12,563 bases of DNA from an uncultured Oscillospiraceae bacterium (GTDB lineage: Bacteria; Bacillota; Clostridia; Oscillospirales; Oscillospiraceae), in the NCBI GenBank assembly GCA_934572445.1, contig CAKTLD010000050.1:1-12563 (forward strand), read 5' to 3'. A model generated the notes under the pieces. It ran no database searches, was not told the origin of the DNA, and saw only the letters and a list, made by a program, of their open reading frames with translations. A program made the position numbers and the translations under genes. Within the stretch, counting starts at the first letter, position 1, and every line of letters starts with the position of its first letter. Positions 1 to 6,933 of the stretch are shown here, one piece after another.

Positions 1-219
1 GACAGCGTGACGGAGGTGAAGATCCAGCACGCCTTCGACGAGCTTTCGCGCGGGCGCACGACGATCATCATCGCCCATCGGCTCTCGACCATCCGCGCGG
101 CGGACCGTATCCTCGTCATCGAGAACGGCCGCATCGCCGAGGAAGGCACGCACGAAGCGCTGCTGGCGAAAAACGGCGAGTATGCCGCTCTCTGGCGCGC
201 GCAGAACGGAGACGCCTGA
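1..219 (+). CDS. ABC exporter ATP-binding/permease subunit, C-terminal fragment (5' end outside window)
   Basis: Only the last 72 residues are present; the reading frame is open from base 1 and stops at 217-219. They are the end of an ABC ATPase domain. The D-loop region (DSVTE) comes first, then a beta strand leading to the switch (H-loop) histidine in IIIAHRLST (codon at 76-78). The typical exporter ending follows ([20 protein letters not shown], then YAALW). This ending is characteristic of MsbA/BmrA-type exporters in which the membrane domain is fused ahead of the ATPase, so the missing part probably holds six membrane helices and the Walker A/B motifs. Substrate cannot be inferred. The stop overlaps the ylmH start by one base (TGATG), which suggests translational coupling. 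Confidence 0.9.
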   Translation, partial: DSVTEVKIQHAFDELSRGRTTIIIAHRLSTIRAADRILVIENGRIAEEGTHEALLAKNGEYAALWRAQNGDA

Positions 220-1007
220 TGGACCGGAGAACGCTTCTGGACCGCGCTGCGCGCGACGGAGACGAGCGCATCCTGCTGGCGCACGTTCTGGATAAGTACG
301 AGCAGTGCGCGCAGCGCAATATCCCCGCGGCGACGGAGTTTCTGAGCCCTGCCGAGCAGCGCGCGGCGCGGGAGCTGCTGCACGCCGCGGCCATCCACGA
401 TGGCTATGCCTTCTGCGGCGGCTATGACCGCGCGGAGCGGAAAATGCTGATATTCCTGCCCGACTGGCAGGAGGAGACCGACGAGGATGCGTACATGGCG
501 GCGCTGCGCTGTATCTACCGGAAGGAGGATGCGCTGACGCACCGCGACTTTCTCGGTTCGCTCATGGCGCAGGGCGTCACGCGCGAAACGCTTGGCGATA
601 TCCTGGTGTCAGACGGTTCCGCCGACCTGATCGTCACACGCGGCATTGCGCCGTACCTGCTGCAGAACGTTTCTTCCGCGGGGCGCGTAAGGCTCTCGGT
701 CAGCGAGATCGGGCTTTCTGAACTCAATGTTCCCGAGCTGAAGGTGAAGGATATTCACGACACGGTCTCGACGCTGCGGCTCGACGCTGTGGCGGCGAGC
801 GGCTTTTCCCTGAGCCGCGGAAAGGCGCAGGAGCTCATCTCCTCCGGCCGCGTGCAGCTCAACCACCGCGAGACGCTCAAGAGCGACGCGCCCGTCGCAC
901 AGGGAGACGTGATCTCTGCGCGCGGACTGGGGAAATTTGAAGTCCTGACGGTCGGGGGACTGAGCCGGAAGGGAAGAACGGCGCTCACGCTGCGCCGGTA
1001 TCTGTAA
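219..1007 (+). CDS. ylmH: YlmH-family S4-domain RNA-binding protein
   Basis: 262 residues, the usual length for YlmH. The N-terminal part carries the family signature around residues 107-128 (LTHRDFLG, then a GDIL segment). The C-terminal S4 RNA-binding domain spans roughly residues 184-245 (LRLDAVAASGFSLSRGKAQE, then GRVQLN and a GD turn). YlmH proteins bind the large ribosomal subunit and have been linked to rescue of stalled ribosomes with peptidyl-tRNA in Firmicutes; that role is family knowledge, not visible here. The start is fixed by GGAG at 208-211, seven bases before the ATG, and by the one-base overlap with the ABC gene. In many Firmicutes ylmH sits in the ylmDEFGH-divIVA division cluster. 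Here the neighbours are an exporter, ynzC and an XpaC-like gene, so the usual context is missing at least on the downstream side. Confidence 0.92.
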   Translation: MDRRTLLDRAARDGDERILLAHVLDKYEQCAQRNIPAATEFLSPAEQRAARELLHAAAIHDGYAFCGGYDRAERKMLIFLPDWQEETDEDAYMAALRCIYRKEDALTHRDFLGSLMAQGVTRETLGDILVSDGSADLIVTRGIAPYLLQNVSSAGRVRLSVSEIGLSELNVPELKVKDIHDTVSTLRLDAVAASGFSLSRGKAQELISSGRVQLNHRETLKSDAPVAQGDVISARGLGKFEVLTVGGLSRKGRTALTLRRYL

Positions 1008-1020
1008 GGAGAACGATACG

Positions 1021-1248
1021 ATGACGATGGAAGAGAAGATCGCGCGCATCAACGCGCTGGCCCGCAAGGCCAAGGCCGGGGGCCTGACCGACGCGGAAAA
1101 GGAGGAGCAGGCGCGGCTCCGCCGCGACTATATCGATTCGGTCAAGGCCAACCTCAAAAGTCAGCTCGACAACACCTATGTGGTCGGCGGAGACGGAAAA
1201 AAGATAAAGCTTGCCGACTATGAGCGCGACAGAAAAATAAAGGCCTGA
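1021..1248 (+). CDS. ynzC: YnzC/DUF896 (UPF0291) small cytosolic protein
   Basis: A 75-residue protein with the DUF896 pattern: KIARINALARKAKAGGLTDA, then a K/E-rich stretch (EKEEQARLRRDYID), then a short tail with GGDGKKI. Members are small helical-hairpin proteins of unknown biochemical role; the B. subtilis paralogues are YnzC and relatives, at least one of which is SOS-induced. The first helix pair (residues about 4-48) is the conserved part. The ribosome site (AAGGAG, 1006-1011) overlaps the ylmH stop codon, 9 bases before the ATG, so the gene is almost certainly co-transcribed with ylmH. An in-frame ATG two codons later is a possible alternative start. No LexA-type operator was recognised nearby. 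Confidence 0.88.
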   Translation: MTMEEKIARINALARKAKAGGLTDAEKEEQARLRRDYIDSVKANLKSQLDNTYVVGGDGKKIKLADYERDRKIKA

Positions 1249-1276
1249 AAGAGAAATTGAGAGGAAGAGAAAACGG

Positions 1277-2503
1277 ATGAACAACGAATTTGAGTACGAT
1301 CCCGAAAGCGGATCGTTCCGCCCGCGTACCCAGCAGCCCAAAAAGAAAAACGATCCGGATATCGGCAGCTGGATCCTGATCGCCGTGATGTTTATGATCT
1401 GGTGGCCGCTCGGCCTGTTTGCCCTGTGGGGCAAGCTGTCCGACAGCCCGCGCAAGAGGACGGCGCACACATCCCGCGCCGTCAACAACGGCGGGATGCG
1501 CACCAGCACCAGTCCCAACGCAAGCGTCAATGCCGCCGCGCGGGGACAGAACAAGGTGGAAAAGACCGTCAAGAAGATGACCCGCGCGCCCGAGGCCTCG
1601 GACAAGACCGCGCGCATCCTCACGACGGTCGGCATCATTCTCACGGCGGTGTTCGGCGTTTCGCTCATCCCGCAGATCGCCGAGATCGTCGGCTCCGGCT
1701 GGTATTCCTATATGCTGGAGGACATTCTGTCCGCCGGAGGCTTCCTTGCCGGCGGCCTTGTGATGCTTGCCGCGGGGCGGAAGATGCGCCGCCGCAGCAC
1801 GCGTATCGCGCGTTACCTCGCCGTGATGGGCACGCGCGGCTATATCGGCATCGACGAGCTGTGCGCCGTTTCCGGCAAAAAACGCAAGACCGTGGAACGC
1901 GACTTGGAATTCATGGTCGAAAAGGGAATGCTTGATACCGGCGCGTATTTTGACAGCGGGCGCGGTATCCTCTTCCGCAGCGCCGACGCCTTTGCCGAAT
2001 ATGCCAGCGAAAAGGCAAAGAAGGAAAACGTTACGCCCAAGGAGGCCAACGAGGGCTACGCCGGCGCGCTGCGCGCCATCCGCGCGGCGAACGACCGCAT
2101 TGCCGACCCTGTGCTTTCCGACAAGATCGACCATCTCGAACTCGTGGCGGGCAAGATCTTCCGCGAGGTGGAGGAGCATCCCGAAAAGCAGCAGCAGGCC
2201 GCGACGTTCCTGAATTACTACCTGCCCACCACCCTGAAGCTGCTCGACAGCTATGCCAAGTTCGAGGAGGCGGGCATCGAGGGCGAGAACCTTTCCCGCG
2301 CGCAGGAGCGCATTGAAGAGACGATGGACGCGCTGATCAAGGGCTTTGACAAGCAGCTTGACGATCTCTACCGCAGCGAGGCAATGGATATCGACAGCGA
2401 TATCCGCGTGATGGAGACCATGCTCCGCCGCGACACGGCGAGCGTGGAGGACGATTTCGGCCTCGGCGGCGCGGCGGTCCAGCGTGTGCCGGATGAGGAA
2501 TAA
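1277..2503 (+). CDS. Membrane protein with winged-helix-like segment and C-terminal XpaC-like (5-bromo-4-chloroindolyl phosphate hydrolysis family) domain
   Basis: 408 residues. Order of parts: a short polar N-terminus; membrane segment about 30-51 (SWILIAVMFMIWWPLGLFAL); a basic, low-complexity linker 52-112; two more membrane segments at about 113-138 and 150-167; a positive stop (KMRRRSTR, 169-176); a winged-helix-like unit about 176-235 (RYLAVMG, IDELCAVSGKKRKTVERDL, EKGML, GILFRS); and an alpha-helical domain about 255-390. The last includes FLNYYLPTTLKLLDSYAKF, IEGENL, and KQLDDLYRSEAMDIDSDI, which match what I recall of the XpaC/PF10112 family, whose true function is not settled. The basic stop after segment 3 implies a cytosolic winged helix. 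XpaC-like proteins often pair with TelA; none follows here, and the next gene is glgB. Start from GAGGAAG at 1261-1267, nine bases upstream. DNA binding and any link to glycogen are untested inferences. Confidence 0.8.
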   Translation: MNNEFEYDPESGSFRPRTQQPKKKNDPDIGSWILIAVMFMIWWPLGLFALWGKLSDSPRKRTAHTSRAVNNGGMRTSTSPNASVNAAARGQNKVEKTVKKMTRAPEASDKTARILTTVGIILTAVFGVSLIPQIAEIVGSGWYSYMLEDILSAGGFLAGGLVMLAAGRKMRRRSTRIARYLAVMGTRGYIGIDELCAVSGKKRKTVERDLEFMVEKGMLDTGAYFDSGRGILFRSADAFAEYASEKAKKENVTPKEANEGYAGALRAIRAANDRIADPVLSDKIDHLELVAGKIFREVEEHPEKQQQAATFLNYYLPTTLKLLDSYAKFEEAGIEGENLSRAQERIEETMDALIKGFDKQLDDLYRSEAMDIDSDIRVMETMLRRDTASVEDDFGLGGAAVQRVPDEE

Positions 2504-2539
2504 CGGCGCGGGGGCGACGGCTTTCGCCCTGCCGCGCCG
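2504..2539 (+). terminator. Nested GC-rich hairpin after the XpaC-like gene (terminator or attenuator without U-tract)
   Basis: It begins one base after the TAA. An 8-bp outer stem (CGGCGCGG, 2504-2511, with CCGCGCCG, 2532-2539) stacks on a 6-bp inner stem (GGGCGA, 2512-2517, with TCGCCC, 2524-2529). The loop is six bases and there is a two-base bulge (2530-2531). All 14 pairs are Watson-Crick. No T-run follows, so intrinsic termination would be weak; it may protect the 3' end of the upstream mRNA or reduce read-through into glgB. Confidence 0.55.
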
Positions 2540-2547
2540 CCCGGCTG

Positions 2548-2556
2548 TGCTATGGT
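2548..2556 (+). promoter_or_regulatory. Weak candidate extended -10 for glgB
   Basis: TGCTATGGT resembles an extended -10 (TGn plus a TATAAT-like hexamer with two mismatches). No acceptable -35 hexamer exists 17 bases upstream (CCTGCC). A start near 2563 would leave a leader of only about 13 bases, overlapping the ribosome site. Given the hairpin just before it, a glg-specific promoter here is possible but weakly supported; read-through from the upstream genes is the alternative. Confidence 0.22.
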
Positions 2557-2563
2557 AAAAAGC

Positions 2564-2570
2564 AAAGGAG
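2564..2570 (+). promoter_or_regulatory. Ribosome binding site that sets the glgB start
   Basis: AAAGGAG lies five bases before the ATG at 2576. An in-frame ATG at 2552 lies upstream of this site and has no Shine-Dalgarno of its own, so the longer reading is rejected. Confidence 0.85.
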
Positions 2571-2575
2571 ATGCG

Positions 2576-4549
2576 ATGAACACTACCGGCAGACGATTTG
2601 ACGCCGCCGCCTTTTACGGCGGCACGAACAGCGAGGCTTACCGCTATCTCGGCGCGCATGCCGCGCGTCGGGACGGACGGGAGGGCTATGTCTTCCGCGT
2701 TTGGGCGCCGAATGCGGCGCACGTTTCCGTCGTGGGTGATTTCTGCGGCTGGAACGGTTATGCACACCCGATGACGCGCAATGGCGATGGCATCTGGGAG
2801 ACGTTCGTGGCGGGCCTCCGGCAGTACGACGTTTACAAGTATGCCGTGACGAGGGCGGACGGGCGTACCGTGCTCAAGACGGACCCCTACGCCTTTCACA
2901 CCGAGACACGCCCGGGCAATGCGGGCAAGCTCTACGACCTGCGCGGCTACCGCTGGCACGACCAGGCCTGGCGCGCAAGCCGTGCGGGCTATCCCGTGTA
3001 CGAAAAGCCGCTCAATATCTACGAGGTGCATCTTGGCTCGTGGCGGCGGCGCGAAAACGGCGATTTTTACGATTATCGCACGCTCGCGCGCGAGCTTGCA
3101 GCCTATGTGCAGGATCTGGGCTATAACTGCGTTGAGCTGATGCCTGTGACGGAATATCCGCTGGACGATTCCTGGGGCTACCAGTGTACCGGATACTTCG
3201 CCGCGACCTCGCGCTACGGCACGCCGAAGGACTTTATGTACTTTGTCGATCACCTGCACCAAAAGGGGATCTCGGTCATCCTTGACTGGGTGCCCGCGCA
3301 TTTCTGCAAGGACGAGCACGGCCTCATCGACTTTGACGGCACGCCATGCTACGAATATGCCGATCCCAATAAGCGCGAGCATGAGGGCTGGGGCACGCGC
3401 GTGTTCGATTATGGCCGCGGCGAGGTGAAGAGCTTTCTGCTGTCCTCTGCCGCTTTCTGGCTGCGCGAATTTCACCTTGACGGTCTGCGCGTGGACGCGG
3501 TCGCGTCCATGCTCTATCTCGACTACGGCCGCGAGGCGGGCCGCTGGACGCCGAACGTCCACGGCGGACACGAAAATCTTGAGGCCATCGAGTTTCTGCG
3601 TGCGCTGAACACCACGGCCTTCGCCGTCAATCCCAACGCACTGATGGTGGCCGAGGAATCCACCGCCTGGCCGCTTGTCACGCGGCCCGTAGAGGATGGC
3701 GGCCTCGGCTTTAACCTCAAGTGGAACATGGGCTGGATGAACGACATGTGCCACTATCTGAAGCTCGATCCCTGGTTCCGTCAGTTCCACCATAAGGACA
3801 TCACATTTTCGCTGATGTATGCCTTTTCCGAGAACTTTGTTCTACCCATCTCCCACGACGAGGTCGTTTACATGAAGGGAAGCCTGCGCGGAAAGATGCC
3901 GGGCGATGACTGGCAGCAGCTTGCCGGTGTGCGCGCGTTCACGGCATATCTTCTCTCCCATCCGGGCAAAAAGCTCACCTTCATGGGCGCCGAGCTGGGC
4001 CAGTGGCATGAGTGGAACTTTGCCGGTCAGCTCGACTGGTACCTGCTTGGCAATCCTGACAATCAGAGGATCTACCGGTTTTTCAGGGATGTCAACCACT
4101 TCTACCTTTCCCAGAGCCCCTTGTGGGAGATCGACTTTTCGTGGGAGGGCTTTGAGTGGCTCGTTCCCGACGATAACCACAACAATGTCGTCGTTTTTGT
4201 CCGCCGCGACCGGCAGGGCGGCGAGCTGATCGCCGCGGTCAACTTCTCACCCGCGGGGCACCGCGGTTACCGCTTCGGCGTGCCGCCGAAGAAGACCTAC
4301 CGCGAGCAGTTCACCACCGACCGTCCAGTCTACGGCGGTACGGGCGACTGGCTGAACGAGCGCCCCATCGAAACGCAGGCCATCCCCTCGCACGGGCGGC
4401 CCTGCTCCATCGCCGTGGATCTGCCGCCGCTGGGCGCGGCGTTCTTTGCCGGCGAAGGAACGTGGACCGCACCGCCGGAGGAAGCGGATAAAGAGAAAGA
4501 AGAAAGGACCCCCGAAAAAAGATCCAAACCAGACATGCAGAACGCATAA
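2576..4549 (+). CDS. glgB: 1,4-alpha-glucan branching enzyme (GH13, CBM48)
   Basis: 657 residues. It cuts alpha-1,4 chains and rejoins them as alpha-1,6 branches during glycogen synthesis in the cytosol. The N-terminal CBM48 module (about 37-122) has [18 protein letters not shown] and GWNG. The GH13 barrel follows: entry motif [12 protein letters not shown] (about 147-158), region I DWVPAHF (237-243), region [12 protein letters not shown] with nucleophile Asp307, region [11 protein letters not shown] with acid/base Glu360, and region IV ISHDEV with Asp428. A C-terminal beta domain ends near residue 631. All catalytic residues are present. A strongly charged tail of about 26 residues (632-657, Glu/Lys/Pro-rich) extends beyond the usual end. 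First gene of the glg cluster; the glgC ribosome site overlaps its stop codon, implying coupled expression. Confidence 0.96.
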   Translation: MNTTGRRFDAAAFYGGTNSEAYRYLGAHAARRDGREGYVFRVWAPNAAHVSVVGDFCGWNGYAHPMTRNGDGIWETFVAGLRQYDVYKYAVTRADGRTVLKTDPYAFHTETRPGNAGKLYDLRGYRWHDQAWRASRAGYPVYEKPLNIYEVHLGSWRRRENGDFYDYRTLARELAAYVQDLGYNCVELMPVTEYPLDDSWGYQCTGYFAATSRYGTPKDFMYFVDHLHQKGISVILDWVPAHFCKDEHGLIDFDGTPCYEYADPNKREHEGWGTRVFDYGRGEVKSFLLSSAAFWLREFHLDGLRVDAVASMLYLDYGREAGRWTPNVHGGHENLEAIEFLRALNTTAFAVNPNALMVAEESTAWPLVTRPVEDGGLGFNLKWNMGWMNDMCHYLKLDPWFRQFHHKDITFSLMYAFSENFVLPISHDEVVYMKGSLRGKMPGDDWQQLAGVRAFTAYLLSHPGKKLTFMGAELGQWHEWNFAGQLDWYLLGNPDNQRIYRFFRDVNHFYLSQSPLWEIDFSWEGFEWLVPDDNHNNVVVFVRRDRQGGELIAAVNFSPAGHRGYRFGVPPKKTYREQFTTDRPVYGGTGDWLNERPIETQAIPSHGRPCSIAVDLPPLGAAFFAGEGTWTAPPEEADKEKEERTPEKRSKPDMQNA

Positions 4550-4557
4550 AGGAGGAG
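4548..4557 (+). promoter_or_regulatory. Ribosome binding site for the GTG start of glgC
   Basis: AAAGGAGGAG overlaps the glgB stop codon and stands nine bases before GTG at 4567. It supports the GTG start over the internal ATG at 4588, which would remove the strand leading into the nucleotide-binding loop. Confidence 0.85.
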
Positions 4558-4566
4558 ACTAAAAGC

Positions 4567-5775
4567 GTGAAAAAGGAATGTATCGCCATGCTGCTCGCCG
4601 GCGGTCAGGGCAGCCGGCTCTATGTGCTCACGGAGAATATGGCAAAGCCCGCCGTGCCCTTCGGCGGCAAGTTCCGCATCATTGACTTTCCGCTTTCCAA
4701 CTGCGCAAATGCGGGCATTGACACCGTCGGCGTGCTGACGCAGTACCGCCCGCTGGAGCTCAACCGCTACATCGGCTCCGGCCAGCCCTGGGACCTTGAC
4801 CGCAGCGACGGCGGCGTACATATCCTGCCGCCGTACCAGAGCGCGGACGGCGCCTCGTGGTACAAGGGCACGGCCAACGCCATTTTCCAGAACATCGGCT
4901 TTGTCGATATGTACGACCCCGACTATGTGCTTATCCTCTCCGGCGACCATATCTACAAGATGGACTATGCCAGGATGCTTGCCCATCACAAAAAGGCGGG
5001 GGCGGACTGCACCATCTCCGTGATGGAAGTGCCCTGGGAGGATGCCCCGCGCTTTGGCATCATGAATGTGGACGAAAACGACACGATCGTCGAATTTGAG
5101 GAAAAACCGGCGCATCCGAAGAGCAACCTTGCTTCGATGGGCATTTATGTTTTTACCTGGAAAAAGCTGCGCGCCTATCTCATCGAGGATGAGAGCGACG
5201 AGACCAGCAGCAACGACTTCGGCAAGAACATCATCCCGAAGATGCTGAAAAACGGCGAGAAGATGGCGGCATACCGCTTCTCCGGCTACTGGAAGGATGT
5301 CGGCACGCTCGATTCGCTCTGGGATGCGAACATGGATATGCTTGCCACCGGCAGCGGGCTCGACCTGCTTGAAAAGAACTGGCCAATCTACGGCCGCTCA
5401 TCCTCCGTTCCGCCCGCCTATCTCGGCGGGAGCGCGCATGTGGAGCACAGCGTCATCGCCCGCGGCTGCACCGTGGAGGGCTCGGCGGAGAACTCCGTCC
5501 TCTCCGAGCGCTGTACCGTGGAGGAGGGGGCGAGCGTGCAGTATTCCATCCTGATGCCCGGCGCAGTGGTGAAAAAGGATGCGCGCGTTTCCTATGCCAT
5601 CATCGGCGAGAACGCCATGGTCGGGGAACACGCCTTTGTCGGCGCGCCGCCTGAGGCGGTCGCGCCTGAGGAGTGGGGCATCGCTGTCGTCGGGCCCGAC
5701 GCGGCGGTGGCGGACGGACATGTACTTCCGGCCAAGCGTATGCGCAGCCGCGACGGAAAGGAGACGGTACGATGA
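4567..5775 (+). CDS. glgC: Glucose-1-phosphate adenylyltransferase (ADP-glucose pyrophosphorylase), catalytic subunit
   Basis: 402 residues, GTG start. It makes ADP-glucose from ATP and glucose-1-phosphate, the committed step of bacterial glycogen synthesis. The nucleotidyltransferase fold opens with the nucleotide loop [10 protein letters not shown] (9-18), followed by [20 protein letters not shown] (26-45). [10 protein letters not shown] (125-134) holds the catalytic, metal-binding Asp127. EFEEKP (176-181) holds Lys180, the expected glucose-1-phosphate contact. YWKDVGT (241-247) is also present. The C-terminal part (about 285-390) is a left-handed beta-helix with hexapeptide-like repeats ([31 protein letters not shown]). 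All catalytic motifs are intact, unlike the paralogue GlgD immediately downstream, with which it shares a 4-bp ATGA overlap. In other Firmicutes the two form a mixed complex with altered kinetics and reduced allostery (family knowledge). Confidence 0.96.
   Translation: MKKECIAMLLAGGQGSRLYVLTENMAKPAVPFGGKFRIIDFPLSNCANAGIDTVGVLTQYRPLELNRYIGSGQPWDLDRSDGGVHILPPYQSADGASWYKGTANAIFQNIGFVDMYDPDYVLILSGDHIYKMDYARMLAHHKKAGADCTISVMEVPWEDAPRFGIMNVDENDTIVEFEEKPAHPKSNLASMGIYVFTWKKLRAYLIEDESDETSSNDFGKNIIPKMLKNGEKMAAYRFSGYWKDVGTLDSLWDANMDMLATGSGLDLLEKNWPIYGRSSSVPPAYLGGSAHVEHSVIARGCTVEGSAENSVLSERCTVEEGASVQYSILMPGAVVKKDARVSYAIIGENAMVGEHAFVGAPPEAVAPEEWGIAVVGPDAAVADGHVLPAKRMRSRDGKETVR
5757..5763 (+). promoter_or_regulatory. 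Ribosome binding site that sets the glgD start
   Basis: AAAGGAG inside the end of glgC lies eight bases before ATG at 5772. The frame stays open upstream to an ATG at 5673, but that region is glgC coding sequence in another frame, so 5772 is the real start. Confidence 0.85.
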
Positions 5776-6884
5776 ACGGACTGCACGGCATTATTTTTGC
5801 TTACGAAAAATCCCCGGGCCTGCGTGAGCTGACCGAGCGCCGCATGCCTGCGTCGCTTCCCTTCGGCGGGCGCTACCGTGCCGTCGATTTCATGCTTTCC
5901 AACATGGCGAGCGCCGGCATCACGGACGTGGGCGTCGTGCTGCACGGCAACTATCAGAGTCTTATCGACCATATCGGCAACGGCAAGGTATGGGACATGG
6001 CGCGCAAGTATGGCGGGCTCAAGCTCCTGCCGCCCTTTGCCGGCGGCAGCAAGTACCGCAGCGAGGAATTCCGCGGCAAGCTGGATGCACTCTCCGGCGT
6101 GCGGTCCTACCTTGCGAGCATCCGGCAGGATTATGTTGTTCTGTCGGACAGCGACCTTATCATCAACCTGCCGCTCCAGCAGGTGCTTGACGCGCACATC
6201 GAAAGCGGCGCGGACATCACCTGCGTGTGCACGGCGAGCGGTGAGTTCGTGGAGAACGCGACCTATTTCACGCTCGACGATACCGGCCGCGTTGCGGAGA
6301 CGCGCTGCGCGCCGCGCGCGGCCTCGGGCTACCGCAGCCTTGAAATCTATCTGCTCAGGCGCGACCTCCTTCTCCGGCTCGTGGACGAGTGCGCCGCGCA
6401 GGAAAAATACAGCTTTCGCAGCGACGTGCTCTGCGCCATGGGGGATGTGCTCGATCTGCGCGGCTTCGTGTGGGATGGCTTTGCCGCCCAGCTGCGCACG
6501 GTGCGCGAATATTACGAGCGCAGTATGCAGCTGCTCGATCCCGCCATCCGCGCCGAACTCTTCTGCCCCGCGCGTCCCATCCTCGCCAAGGAGGATGACG
6601 AGGCTGCGTCCTATATCGCGCCGGAGACGCGCTGCGTGGATTCTCTGATCGCCGACGGCTGCCAGATCGAGGGCACGGTGGAGGGAAGCATCCTCTTCCC
6701 GGGGGTGAAGGTCGGCAAGGGCAGCGTCATCAGAAACTGCATCCTCTTCAAGAACACCGTTGTGGAGGAGCAGGTGACGCTCCAGTGCGTCATCACGGAT
6801 AAAAATGTGCGCATCCGCCGCGGCGGCACGCTGGTCGGTCACGAGAGTTATCCGCTCGCCGTCAGCAAGGGCAGCACGGTGTGA
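5772..6884 (+). CDS. glgD: GlgD, non-catalytic/regulatory subunit of ADP-glucose pyrophosphorylase
   Basis: 370 residues, similar in fold to GlgC but with an eroded active site. The nucleotide loop [10 protein letters not shown] is replaced by [15 protein letters not shown], although [16 protein letters not shown] (31-46) is kept. The GDHIYKMD motif has become [10 protein letters not shown] (about 124-133), and no FEEKP lysine motif is visible. The C-terminal left-handed beta-helix (about 290-365) is preserved: [43 protein letters not shown]. This pattern matches GlgD proteins of Firmicutes, which do not work alone but raise GlgC activity in the complex; that is family knowledge, and the loss of motifs is seen directly. 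The 4-bp overlap with glgC suits roughly equal production of the two subunits. The next gene, glgA, begins 49 bases later. Confidence 0.93.
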   Translation: MNGLHGIIFAYEKSPGLRELTERRMPASLPFGGRYRAVDFMLSNMASAGITDVGVVLHGNYQSLIDHIGNGKVWDMARKYGGLKLLPPFAGGSKYRSEEFRGKLDALSGVRSYLASIRQDYVVLSDSDLIINLPLQQVLDAHIESGADITCVCTASGEFVENATYFTLDDTGRVAETRCAPRAASGYRSLEIYLLRRDLLLRLVDECAAQEKYSFRSDVLCAMGDVLDLRGFVWDGFAAQLRTVREYYERSMQLLDPAIRAELFCPARPILAKEDDEAASYIAPETRCVDSLIADGCQIEGTVEGSILFPGVKVGKGSVIRNCILFKNTVVEEQVTLQCVITDKNVRIRRGGTLVGHESYPLAVSKGSTV

Positions 6885-6917
6885 GGCGCGGAGCCGCTTT
6901 TTGCACCACCGGATAAA

Positions 6918-6925
6918 GAAAGGAG
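6918..6925 (+). promoter_or_regulatory. Ribosome binding site that sets the glgA start
   Basis: GAAAGGAG lies eight bases before ATG at 6934. The frame is open upstream to 6805, but that stretch is glgD in another frame, and the family N-terminus (MNILYVTSEA) begins exactly at 6934. Confidence 0.88.
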
Positions 6926-6933
6926 AAACCGGC

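Noticed and set aside
2552..2575. Longer glgB start at the upstream in-frame ATG
   Set aside because: That ATG precedes the Shine-Dalgarno (2564-2570) and the added residues match nothing in the family.
1154..3793. An 879-codon open frame on the minus strand opposite ynzC, the XpaC-like gene and glgB
   Set aside because: It lies antisense to three well-supported genes, is rich in His/Arg/Ala/Val with no recognisable motif, and is expected from GC-rich third codon positions that remove antisense stops.
4330..5115. A 261-codon minus-strand open frame across the glgB/glgC junction
   Set aside because: Composition is non-protein-like and it sits antisense to the catalytic core of glgC.
6885..6905. 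Short GC element followed by five Ts between glgD and glgA, as a possible internal terminator
   Set aside because: The stem is only three to four pairs with a poor loop; not stable enough to claim.
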